From contig NZ_KB890739.1 of NCBI RefSeq assembly GCF_000373245.1, positions 348,441 to 412,440 on the forward strand: a stretch of DNA of 64,000 nt, read 5' to 3'. The DNA is from Echinicola pacifica DSM 19836. Lineage in GTDB: Bacteria; Bacteroidota; Bacteroidia; Cytophagales; Cyclobacteriaceae. Below the pieces are notes generated by a model. The model was not told where the DNA came from. It searched no databases and saw only the letters and a program-made list of their open reading frames with translations. How positions within the stretch are numbered: the stretch's first letter is position 1; every line of letters starts with the position of its first letter. Shown here piece after piece: positions 44,788 through 52,383 of the stretch. Position numbers and translations under genes: made by a program.

Positions 44788-45342
44788 ATGAATAAAATAC
44801 AACTGATATTTCATCACACTTTTAGGTTTATCTGGAATCTGATCTTTGTGATATGTTACCCGATCCTTGCCACCTTTGGCTTGGTGTTTATAGGTCTTAC
44901 CTACTTTTTTTCGTGGATTTCCCGCTTATTGACTAATCTGAGAAAGAAAGAATCCATAGTGGAGATTACTACTTCCGAATGGAAGGGGATTTCCGGGGAG
45001 GCAAATCTCCTCGAATGTAAGCAATACAAGCAGATCATGTTTGGCCCCGCCTGCTATATGATGAGAAGGAAAGATGGGGTGCCCTCCGTTCTGGAAGATC
45101 ATTATTTCGGGGATAAAATCCGTGTGATCGAAGAGGGTTTCCTGATGGAAAGATGGAATACCATGGAGGCCAAAGACCTTCCCGACTTCGATGTATGCCT
45201 TTATGATCCCGATACCGATAAGCTCAGGCCATTGACCAATATTAAATGTTTTGACTGGCACCTGGCAGAGAGAGAGGAAAACCTCTTATTCTTCAAGTGG
45301 TTTGATGGTACTCAGGGTGGGGAAGTGCAAGTGGCTTTATGA
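44788..45342 (+). CDS. Hypothetical membrane-anchored protein
   Basis: 184 aa from the ATG at 44788. One or two hydrophobic helices at ~12-45 are followed by a soluble domain with no recognised family ('ECKQYKQIMFGPACYMMRRK', 'DFDVCLYDPDTDKLRPLT'). Its stop overlaps the ATG of the next gene (TIGR02757 family), so the pair is translationally coupled. Confidence 0.75.
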   Translation: MNKIQLIFHHTFRFIWNLIFVICYPILATFGLVFIGLTYFFSWISRLLTNLRKKESIVEITTSEWKGISGEANLLECKQYKQIMFGPACYMMRRKDGVPSVLEDHYFGDKIRVIEEGFLMERWNTMEAKDLPDFDVCLYDPDTDKLRPLTNIKCFDWHLAEREENLLFFKWFDGTQGGEVQVAL

Positions 45343-46109
45343 TGATAGATCTAAAAGACTTCCTGGACCAAAAAGTAGAAGAGTATAACCAGCCGGGCTT
45401 CATTACGGCGGATCCGGTAGGTATTCCCCATCGGTTTTCGAAGAAGCAGGATATTGAAATTTCTGGATTTTTTGCAGCTATCCTTGCCTGGGGCCAGCGA
45501 AAGACGATCATCAATAAATGCAGCCAGCTATTGGAGATGATGGATAATGCTCCATATGATTTTATGCTCCATCATACGGAGGCCGATTTACGACCATTTT
45601 TAGAGTTTAAGCATAGGACCTTCAATGATATTGACACTTTATGGTTTATTCATTTTTTATCAGGATTTTATAAAAAGCATGATAGCCTAGAGGCGGCCTT
45701 TACCATTGGCTGGACAGATTCCACTGAGGTGATGTATGATTTGTTACGTAATTTTCACACGGCTTTTTTCGCCGATCCTCAGGCTCCTCAGCGAACTCGC
45801 AAGCATATTGCCACTCCTGTCCGGAAGGCGGCCTGTAAGCGCATCAATATGTATTTGAGATGGATGGTGCGTAAGGATGATAAGGGCGTGGATTTTGGGC
45901 TGTGGGATAAGATCCAGCCTTCTCAACTGATATGCCCCTGTGATGTCCATGTGGATCGCGTGGCGCGCAAACTTGGCTTGATTGACCGTAGGCAAACCGA
46001 CTGGCTCACTGCCATCGAATTAACCAAGCGGCTTAGGGAATTTGATCCGCAGGATCCCGTCAAATATGACTTTGCGCTTTTTGGCCTTGGAGTAGAGGAA
46101 AAGTTCTAA
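45339..46109 (+). CDS. TIGR02757 (DUF2400) family protein
   Basis: 256 aa. The whole length fits the family: 'DPVGIPHRFSKKQDIEISGFFAAILAWGQRKTII', 'FKHRTFNDIDTLWFIHFL', 'CKRINMYLRWMVRKDDKGVDFGLW' and 'LICPCDVHVDRVARKLGL', ending 'KYDFALFGLGV'. The layout suggests a helix-hairpin-helix-type nucleic-acid protein, but function is unknown. It is the second gene of a two-gene unit. Confidence 0.88.
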   Translation: MMIDLKDFLDQKVEEYNQPGFITADPVGIPHRFSKKQDIEISGFFAAILAWGQRKTIINKCSQLLEMMDNAPYDFMLHHTEADLRPFLEFKHRTFNDIDTLWFIHFLSGFYKKHDSLEAAFTIGWTDSTEVMYDLLRNFHTAFFADPQAPQRTRKHIATPVRKAACKRINMYLRWMVRKDDKGVDFGLWDKIQPSQLICPCDVHVDRVARKLGLIDRRQTDWLTAIELTKRLREFDPQDPVKYDFALFGLGVEEKF

Positions 46110-46146
46110 GCTTCCTCGCCAGTAGGGCTTAGTGGACAAATGAAAT

Positions 46147-46173
46147 AAAAAAAGCCTGACATGAGCCAGGCTT
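46147..46173. terminator. Terminator between TIGR02757 gene and pyrE
   Basis: AAGCCTG / CAGGCTT with an 8-base loop; on the minus strand a T7 tail follows, so it mainly serves pyrE. Confidence 0.8.
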
Positions 46174-46182
46174 AGATGAATA

Positions 46183-46827
46183 TTATTGTTTCCAGGTATT
46201 GGGGGATTTTCTCCATTCCCCTAGGGAATCGAGGTCCGAGTCACTCACGTATTTGCTGTCGATGGCTTGAGGCAGCATGGCCTCGTAATCACTTAAGCAA
46301 ACTAATTTTATATTGGCGTCCTGGAAGTTTTTGGCAGCCAAGTCAAATCCATAAGTAAAGATGGCGGCCATTCCGAGTACTTCAAATCCTGCTGCCTTTA
46401 AGGCTTCTACGGCTTTAAGAGAGCTTCCTCCTGTGGAGATTAAGTCTTCGATGACGACTACCTTTTGATTGGCGGTGACCTTACCTTCGATCATGTTTTC
46501 CATGCCATGTCCTTTAGGCTTAGAGCGTACGTAGATGAATGGCAGGTCCATGGCTTCGGCTATTAGCGCTCCCTGAGGGATGCCTGCGGTGGCCACACCG
46601 GCGATGGCTTCGGCTGCGGGGAATTTGCTTTTGATCGCTTCCACCAGGGCATTTTTGATGAAAGTCCTTACGGCAGGAAAAGACAGTGATAGTCTGTTGT
46701 CACAATATATGGGGGATTTCCAGCCCGAAGCCCAGGTAAATGGTTGGTTGGGCTGAAGGCGAATCGCTTGGATGTCCAGTAATTTTTGCGCTACTGCGGC
46801 GGCGGTTTCTTTGCTGTATAATTCCAT
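46183..46827 (-). CDS. pyrE: Orotate phosphoribosyltransferase
   Basis: 214 aa. 'LQPNQPFTWASGWKSPIYCDNRLSLSFPAVR' at the N-terminus and the PRPP-binding loop 'VVVIEDLISTGGSSLKAVEAL' are typical, with 'GVATAGIPQGALIAEAM' and 'FIYVRSKPKGHG' between. It joins orotate with PRPP to give OMP in pyrimidine synthesis. Monocistronic. Confidence 0.95.
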   Translation of the reverse strand: MELYSKETAAAVAQKLLDIQAIRLQPNQPFTWASGWKSPIYCDNRLSLSFPAVRTFIKNALVEAIKSKFPAAEAIAGVATAGIPQGALIAEAMDLPFIYVRSKPKGHGMENMIEGKVTANQKVVVIEDLISTGGSSLKAVEALKAAGFEVLGMAAIFTYGFDLAAKNFQDANIKLVCLSDYEAMLPQAIDSKYVSDSDLDSLGEWRKSPNTWKQ

Positions 46828-46910
46828 ATGGTAAAATTAATTCATAAAAATCTAATGCTGGTTGTGATGGCTGAAAAATTTATGCATTTTTGACCTGAAA
46901 ACTAATATTT

Positions 46911-47597
46911 ATGAGAATTTTCATCAACGATAAGCCTCTGGATATCCTGTCTCTTGACCAGCTACCTGAGGGCAAAACTTTTGAGTGTACCTATGAGTCA
47001 CCAGAAGACCTTCCTGCCTATGCGGCCTTTCATGATGATGTGCTTATTATCCGGCCATCCCATGACATTATTATCAAGTTACTATACCTTCTGAGAACTC
47101 GGAAGATGAAGGATTTAGATTCCATTACGATTATATCCAGTGAGGTGGAGGCGATGAAGAAGTTCATTAAAAGTCGCTTTCAGATCATCAAAGCTGCCGG
47201 TGGCGTGGTCACCAAAGGGGATAAGGTGCTCTTTATCCATAGATTGGGTAAGTGGGATCTGCCAAAAGGAAAGTTTGAAAAGGGAGAAACCCCCGAGCAG
47301 TGTGCCGTAAGAGAGGTGGAGGAAGAGTGTGCTATTTCTGTAAAGAGAGGTCGCTTGATCTGCAAAACCTGGCATACTTATACCCAAAACCGGAAGAGCA
47401 TTCTCAAGAAGACCTATTGGTATGCGATGCAATGCAAGGATGATGCGGGTATGAAACCTCAAAAAGAAGAGGGAATCGATGATATCAAATGGCTGATCCA
47501 TCAGGAAGCGAAGGTCGCATTGGTTAATTCTTACCCTTCTATGCGATATCTATATAAGCAGTTTCTGAAAAAAGTCCCTAAGGTTCAGACTTCATAG
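46911..47597 (+). CDS. Nudix hydrolase with altered Nudix box
   Basis: 228 aa. A ~85-residue N-terminal domain of unknown type precedes the Nudix domain ('AAGGVVTKGDKVLFIHRLGKWDLPKGKFEKGE'). The box reads G-KFEKG-E-TPEQCAV-REVEEEC-A: the Gly expected after EExC/T is Ala. Metal-binding Glu residues are kept, so activity is still likely. Its 3' end overlaps coaD by 13 bp tail to tail. Confidence 0.88.
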   Translation: MRIFINDKPLDILSLDQLPEGKTFECTYESPEDLPAYAAFHDDVLIIRPSHDIIIKLLYLLRTRKMKDLDSITIISSEVEAMKKFIKSRFQIIKAAGGVVTKGDKVLFIHRLGKWDLPKGKFEKGETPEQCAVREVEEECAISVKRGRLICKTWHTYTQNRKSILKKTYWYAMQCKDDAGMKPQKEEGIDDIKWLIHQEAKVALVNSYPSMRYLYKQFLKKVPKVQTS

Positions 47598-48040
47598 GGT
47601 AAAAACTCACTCACATTTCCTCCATATCGGTGGACTTCACGAATCACCGTGGAGCTTACCGCTGCATATTGAGGGGAGGTGATGAGAAATACCGTTTCCA
47701 AATCTTCATTCAGAAATCGGTTCATCTGGGAGATGGTGTTTTCGTACTCAAAGTCGGTAGTATTTCTTAGTCCTCTGAGCAGAAAATTGGCATTATGTTT
47801 TTTGGCAAGGCTAGAAGTAAGCTCGTTATAGACGACCACCTTTACTTGTGGAGTGTCTTTATAGACCTCTTCTATTTTTTCTACCATCAGGTCAATGTCA
47901 AAATAGCGGGTTTGCTTAGTCGAATTATAGCCTATGCCGATGACGATCTCATCAAATATATCCAGTCCGCGGATGACAATATCATGGTGACCGCTGGTAT
48001 ATGGGTCAAAGGATCCTGGGAAAATCGCCGTTTTGTTCAT
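47585..48040 (-). CDS. coaD: Pantetheine-phosphate adenylyltransferase
   Basis: 151 aa. N-terminal nucleotidyltransferase motif 'AIFPGSFDPYTSGHHDIVIRG' (the T/H-x-G-H variant SGHHD), 'NFLLRGLRNTTDFEYENTI' and the C-terminal 'YAAVSSTVIREVHRYGGNVSEF'. It makes dephospho-CoA from phosphopantetheine and ATP. A DUF3822 gene ends 13 bp upstream, a pairing frequent in this phylum. Confidence 0.95.
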   Translation of the reverse strand: MNKTAIFPGSFDPYTSGHHDIVIRGLDIFDEIVIGIGYNSTKQTRYFDIDLMVEKIEEVYKDTPQVKVVVYNELTSSLAKKHNANFLLRGLRNTTDFEYENTISQMNRFLNEDLETVFLITSPQYAAVSSTVIREVHRYGGNVSEFLPYEV

Positions 48041-48053
48041 TTTTATGCAAGGG

Positions 48054-48890
48054 TCAATTGGTCCAAAATGCTGCTAGCTTTTTGGTAGTTTTAAATTCCT
48101 CGGCACCCGGATGGTAGGTTTGGGTGGTTTTGGGTTCAGGTAAATTGATGTTCTTGAAATATTGGTCTAAAATCTTCTGGTCAACCCCGATTTCCTTAAG
48201 GTTTCCTATGATGGTAATCTTGCAATGCATGCGGTCAAAAGCCATCTGATGGAGCACACTAAAGGTGTATTTTAAAAACTCCTGATTATTACTTACCTCA
48301 AATCGGTTGAAAAATTTTAATTCGCGTGCTGAAAATCCAGCCACATAGATTTGACCATCTTCAATACTTATGGCCAATTCTTGGTTGAGCATTTCAGATT
48401 TGTCGGATAGAAAATACTCTAATGCTAAAGTGCTTCCGTGGATTATCTCAGGCGCATTAATGTGTTTCTTAAAAATCTTCAACAGACTTTTGGGACCTGC
48501 TCCGAGCACCACAATAGAATTGTTTTCAATTCCTCGATGGAAAAAAGTAACGGAGTCCATTATTGGAGTGGCAAAGTGCAGGTATTTCGCTGCGGAATCA
48601 CTTTCAAATAACATTCCGGGAACCAAGCAGAAGTCCTCAGAGAAAACGTATATTTTGGAGCCTTCCTGAGACTTGCAGGCTTGTACCAGCTCGTCTGACT
48701 CCAATATAGAATGAAGTTCCTGTGATTCCTGGAAGGGGTAGTCATTCACTGCCAGGATGGAGCCATTGGCGTCCTTGGCTATTATAATTAACCTTTCGGC
48801 ATATAAGAAAAGCGATAAATTTGACGCTATAGTGGCGTCAAATTTATCGCTATAAAATTCTGTATGGGTATTTTTAATAACCTTTGTCAA
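48054..48890 (-). CDS. DUF3822 family protein
   Basis: 278 aa. The duplicated actin-like layout of DUF3822 is visible in 'LSLFLYAERLIIIAKDANGSILAVNDYPF' and, in the second half, 'EMLNQELAISIEDGQIYVAGFSARELKFFNRF'. Function unknown; found in Bacteroidota and often next to coaD. It starts 2 bp after the stop of the next upstream gene, so both belong to an operon with coaD. Confidence 0.85.
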   Translation of the reverse strand: MTKVIKNTHTEFYSDKFDATIASNLSLFLYAERLIIIAKDANGSILAVNDYPFQESQELHSILESDELVQACKSQEGSKIYVFSEDFCLVPGMLFESDSAAKYLHFATPIMDSVTFFHRGIENNSIVVLGAGPKSLLKIFKKHINAPEIIHGSTLALEYFLSDKSEMLNQELAISIEDGQIYVAGFSARELKFFNRFEVSNNQEFLKYTFSVLHQMAFDRMHCKITIIGNLKEIGVDQKILDQYFKNINLPEPKTTQTYHPGAEEFKTTKKLAAFWTN

Positions 48891-48892
48891 AA

Positions 48893-49480
48893 TTATTCCC
48901 AGTTACCTGAGGTAGTGGCGTCCACTTTAGATCCAACTCTCAGTGCTTTTTCGTTATTGTTTAATCTTCTTTCTGGATTAACTGGCGCAGGGTCTCTGAT
49001 TTCAAATACATCAATAAGAACCGCATTTGCTCCTCTTTCTACTTTGGCAGCGAAGAATTCAAATGTTTTTCCACCTGATCCAGGAACCACGTTAAGTTGA
49101 GCAATATTAAGCTCTGGGTATTTTCTGGCGTTGAAGAGTGAATCCATTACATTTACAGATCCTAAAGTATCATAATTGATGATTACTTCTTCCTCACCAT
49201 AATCCAATAGCTTGGTCTCTTCAGTTTTTTGTACGATAAAGATTTTTCCGTCCTCAATGAATCCCTCTAGTTTAGACCAGCTGTCAGCATATTCACCGTT
49301 AGTAGCAAGATAAGCCTGCTGACCTATTCGAAGCATCTGGAGCTTCTCAATGATTCGGGCTTCAATGGCTGCAATTCTCTTTTCCTCTTTCATGACGTAG
49401 TCAACGCCACTATAAAGCTTGTATCCAACTCCAAGAGCAGCAAGGAGAAAAATAATCGATAAGATTTTTGTCAAATTCAT
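48893..49480 (-). CDS. Hypothetical membrane-anchored protein
   Basis: 195 aa. One N-terminal membrane helix (~5-25), a helix 'KEEKRIAAIEARIIEKLQMLRIGQQAYLATNG' and a beta-rich remainder. The arrangement of an N-terminal helix followed by 'R.GQ.AY...NG.Y.D.W..L..F' resembles pseudopilin-like Bacteroidota proteins, but the type IV pilin cleavage site is lacking. Function unknown. First gene of the DUF3822-coaD operon. Confidence 0.72.
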   Translation of the reverse strand: MNLTKILSIIFLLAALGVGYKLYSGVDYVMKEEKRIAAIEARIIEKLQMLRIGQQAYLATNGEYADSWSKLEGFIEDGKIFIVQKTEETKLLDYGEEEVIINYDTLGSVNVMDSLFNARKYPELNIAQLNVVPGSGGKTFEFFAAKVERGANAVLIDVFEIRDPAPVNPERRLNNNEKALRVGSKVDATTSGNWE

Positions 49481-49532
49481 TTTTCAGTCGAGTTTACTTC
49501 TTATATAAAGGTTGATGGTATCTAATAAGATG

Positions 49533-50036
49533 CTATTTTATGCATTTATTTTCAAAATTAAAATATCCTTTCCATATTCTTACGTCTTTAGTCGAATTTA
49601 TATTCCAAAAATATTGATGTTTCTCCGCTCTGGGGATAGCTTGGATTTCTTTTATATCCATGAATTTCAGCTCTTCCAGTAGCTGCTGATGGCCTTCTAG
49701 CTCTGGATCCGTGCCCAAAGCCAGCCTCCCTTTTTTTAATTTTACTTCAAAATATAATTCAACAGCATGAAGAGGAGGCTCCAAAAATTCCGTTACCCCC
49801 AGGAATTCGCCCGTTTCTACCTCTAGCCCGGTTTCCTCCAAAAATTCCCTTTCGAGGTTCATCGTGATACTGCTGCCAAACTCCATGCCCCCGCCAGGGA
49901 CATTCCAGAATACTCGGCTGCTGGACATGCGATGCTTGATCATCAGTATTTTATCATTCTCTATCAAAACGCCATTGACACGAGTTCGTAATCTCCCGCC
50001 AAACTTATCCTGAATTTGAGTTTCTATATGTTCCAT
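49533..50036 (-). CDS. Nudix hydrolase with a changed first Glu
   Basis: 167 aa. 'RVNGVLIENDKILMIKHRM' and 'WNVPGGGMEFGSSITMNLEREFLEETGLE' show the fold. In the box G-x5-E-x7-REU-x-EE-x-GU the first Glu is Ser (GGMEFGS), whereas RE and EE are intact. The catalytic core metal ligands are the later Glu residues, so it may still be active. Divergent from the helicase gene, with 22 bp between. Confidence 0.85.
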   Translation of the reverse strand: MEHIETQIQDKFGGRLRTRVNGVLIENDKILMIKHRMSSSRVFWNVPGGGMEFGSSITMNLEREFLEETGLEVETGEFLGVTEFLEPPLHAVELYFEVKLKKGRLALGTDPELEGHQQLLEELKFMDIKEIQAIPRAEKHQYFWNINSTKDVRIWKGYFNFENKCIK

Positions 50037-50058
50037 TTATACTGTAGATTCGCTAATA

Positions 50059-51486
50059 ATGACTAAAGATACTCAACATATCCCAAAGCCGTCTGATTTG
50101 ATAAGACGAAATTTCCCGCATCAAGCTACACAGGGGCAGGAGCATTTTTTTCGGCTTATGGATGATTTCTTTGCCAAGGACACCCGTTTGCAGCCTACCT
50201 TCATCCTAAGGGGCTATGCCGGTACTGGAAAGACCTCCGTGACCGCGGCCTTGGTGAAGTCCCTGAGCGCTTTGAATACCAAAGCCCTATTACTCGCTCC
50301 CACCGGGCGTGCCGCCAAAGTCATGTCCTCCTATGCCGGAAGAATGGGTTTCACCATACATAAGATCATTTATCGCCCCAAAGATCAGGACGGAGGAGCC
50401 GGCTCAGGTTTTGACTTGCAAAAGAACTATTATAAAAACACCGTTTTTATTGTTGATGAGGCTTCCATGCTCGCCGATGATGCCTCCGGTGGGAGAAACC
50501 TCCTTAGGGATCTAATCAAATTTGTTTTTCAACATGACAATAATCGCCTCGTGCTCATCGGTGATACGGCTCAGCTGCCACCCGTGGGGAGCTCTTCCAG
50601 CCCCGCTCTGGACAGTGAATACATGGCGCGGCAGTTTAGCTTAGATACCTTGCAGGTGGAGTTTACGGAGGTCATGCGCCAGCAGCTGGAATCTGGCATC
50701 TTGTCCAATGCCACCTCGCTGAGAGATGAGGTGACTAAAAAAGAACCCGTTATTTCCTTTCGGGTGAAGGGCTTTCCTGATTTTTATAGAATGACTGGTG
50801 AGCGATTAGAAGATGGCCTTCGCTATGCCTATGATAAGTATGGTGTAGAAAACACCATCATCATCACCCGCTCCAATAAGACGGCAGTGCAGTATAATCA
50901 ATATATCCGAAGGACCATTCACTTCTATGAAGAAGAACTTACCGCTGGGGATATGCTGATGATCGTAAAGAATAATTATACTTATATGGCGGAGTCCGAT
51001 AAGGTGAATTTTCTTGCCAATGGCGATTTTGTGGAGGTGGTGAAGATCCGTTCATTTGACGAGATGTATGGTTTGAGATTTGCCACGCTGGAGCTTCGAT
51101 TGATCGACTATCCGGAGGAGCCTTATTTTGAGGCTAAGGTAATTTTGGATACTCTTTATACCTCTTCTTCCGCCTTAGGCTCAGAGGAGTCGCGTAGCCT
51201 TTACCAGCAGGTGACCGCGGACTATGCCGACCTCGCCAATGTCAAGGAAAGGAGGGAGCATATAAAGAAAGATCCCTACCTGAATGCTCTTCAAGTGAAA
51301 TTTGCCTATGCCCTGACCTGCCATAAGAGCCAAGGAGGGCAGTGGCAGGCGGTTTTTGTGGATCAGGGATATGTGACCGAAGAGCAGCTGGATGCCGAAT
51401 ATATCCGCTGGCTTTACACTGCCATTACCCGTGCCACAGACGAATTGTTTTTGGTGAATTTCCATCCCCGTTTTTTCGTGGGTTGA
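50059..51486 (+). CDS. RecD-like superfamily 1B ATP-dependent helicase
   Basis: 475 aa. Walker A 'GYAGTGKTS' (52-60), 'LLAPTGRAAKVMS', Walker B 'FIVDEASMLAD', motif III 'LIGDTAQLPPVGSS', and the C-terminal UvrD_C_2 block 'LTCHKSQGGQWQAVFVDQG' with 'RWLYTAITRATDELFLVN'. It lacks the N-terminal extension of RecD2 and the RecB partner, so it is the short AAA/RecD-like type common in Bacteroidota. Probably 5'-3' helicase in DNA repair. Confidence 0.9.
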   Translation: MTKDTQHIPKPSDLIRRNFPHQATQGQEHFFRLMDDFFAKDTRLQPTFILRGYAGTGKTSVTAALVKSLSALNTKALLLAPTGRAAKVMSSYAGRMGFTIHKIIYRPKDQDGGAGSGFDLQKNYYKNTVFIVDEASMLADDASGGRNLLRDLIKFVFQHDNNRLVLIGDTAQLPPVGSSSSPALDSEYMARQFSLDTLQVEFTEVMRQQLESGILSNATSLRDEVTKKEPVISFRVKGFPDFYRMTGERLEDGLRYAYDKYGVENTIIITRSNKTAVQYNQYIRRTIHFYEEELTAGDMLMIVKNNYTYMAESDKVNFLANGDFVEVVKIRSFDEMYGLRFATLELRLIDYPEEPYFEAKVILDTLYTSSSALGSEESRSLYQQVTADYADLANVKERREHIKKDPYLNALQVKFAYALTCHKSQGGQWQAVFVDQGYVTEEQLDAEYIRWLYTAITRATDELFLVNFHPRFFVG

Positions 51487-51660
51487 GCCACATGCCGATC
51501 TGGATTTTGGATATATATGTCCAAAACCTTGACTATTCTTAAAAAAAATGAAACTTTTACACTGTAAAGCGTTAGAAGATAAGGGCAGAAGCCTAAATTT
51601 CGATTGGACTTTGGAATAATTATTGATAAAAACATTAGATAGGAATAAAAATAAACTACC

Positions 51661-52086
51661 ATGAAAAAGTTAATTTTACTAGCAGTTGTGGCTTTAGTTG
51701 CTTTTGCCAGCCAGGTAAGAGCTCAAGAAACTAGCGTAAAATCCGAGGTAAAAGAGGCCGTTAAGGGCCCTGTTATTACCTTCGTTGAAACAGAAAAAGA
51801 TTTCGGGGAAATTTCCCAGGGAACAAAAGTGGAGCACACCTTCAAGTTTACCAATACAGGTACTGAGGTGCTTAAAATTTCTAATGTGGCAGCTACCTGT
51901 GGCTGCACCGTGCCAAGCTGGCCTAAAGAGCCAATTGCCCCTGGCAAAACAGGCGAAATCAAAGTGAGCTTCAACTCTACAGGCAAAATGGGTAAGCAAC
52001 GCAGTGTCGTTCGTATCTACTCTAATGCAAGTGAGCCGATCGAGAAAGTAGCTTTGATCTCTAATGTGACAAAGGAAACTAGATAA
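51661..52086 (+). CDS. DUF1573 domain protein
   Basis: 141 aa. Signal peptide ending 'FASQVRAQ', then one DUF1573 Ig-like domain: 'FGEISQGTKVEHTFKFTNTGTEVLKISNVAATCGCTVPSWPKEPIAPG' with the conserved Cys-Gly-Cys. Exported, function unknown; copies are often highly expressed. AT-rich leader upstream and two strong terminators downstream fit a separate highly transcribed unit. Confidence 0.92.
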   Translation: MKKLILLAVVALVAFASQVRAQETSVKSEVKEAVKGPVITFVETEKDFGEISQGTKVEHTFKFTNTGTEVLKISNVAATCGCTVPSWPKEPIAPGKTGEIKVSFNSTGKMGKQRSVVRIYSNASEPIEKVALISNVTKETR

Positions 52087-52101
52087 TAGCTCCTCCAAAG
52101 A

Positions 52102-52125
52102 GCCAATTATAATTGGCCCTTTTTT
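52102..52125 (+). terminator. First terminator after the DUF1573 gene
   Basis: GCCAAT-TATA-ATTGGC, then CC and a T6 run. Confidence 0.75.
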
Positions 52126-52145
52126 AGGATTTAACATTTAAAACT

Positions 52146-52192
52146 CACCCCGAAACCGGGTCCCTAGGGATTCATTTCGGGGTGTTTTTTTT
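52146..52192 (+). terminator. Second terminator after the DUF1573 gene
   Basis: CACCCCGAAA / TTTCGGGGTG, 10 bp perfect, followed by eight T. The 19-base loop contains the palindrome TCCCTAGGGA, so the structure may be branched. Confidence 0.85.
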
Positions 52193-52383
52193 GCTTTTAT
52201 CTTTTGGGTACTTCCAGACTCTTAATTATGCACCTTTCCTAGGTTGGTCATTTTTGAGGCCTGCGGCGAAATAGGTGTTTAATACCAAAATAAATTCCCC
52301 AAATCAGGAGAATCAGCACCATAATCTAGCTGGGTTTTAGGGTTTCCATGGCGGAAAACCAGTGTTATGAAGGAGGCTGAGGA

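Larger units (their letters stand above)
52087..52383. other. Non-coding stretch with tandem terminators
   Basis: 297 bp between convergent genes. The left half holds two terminators; the right half shows nothing. Confidence 0.6.
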
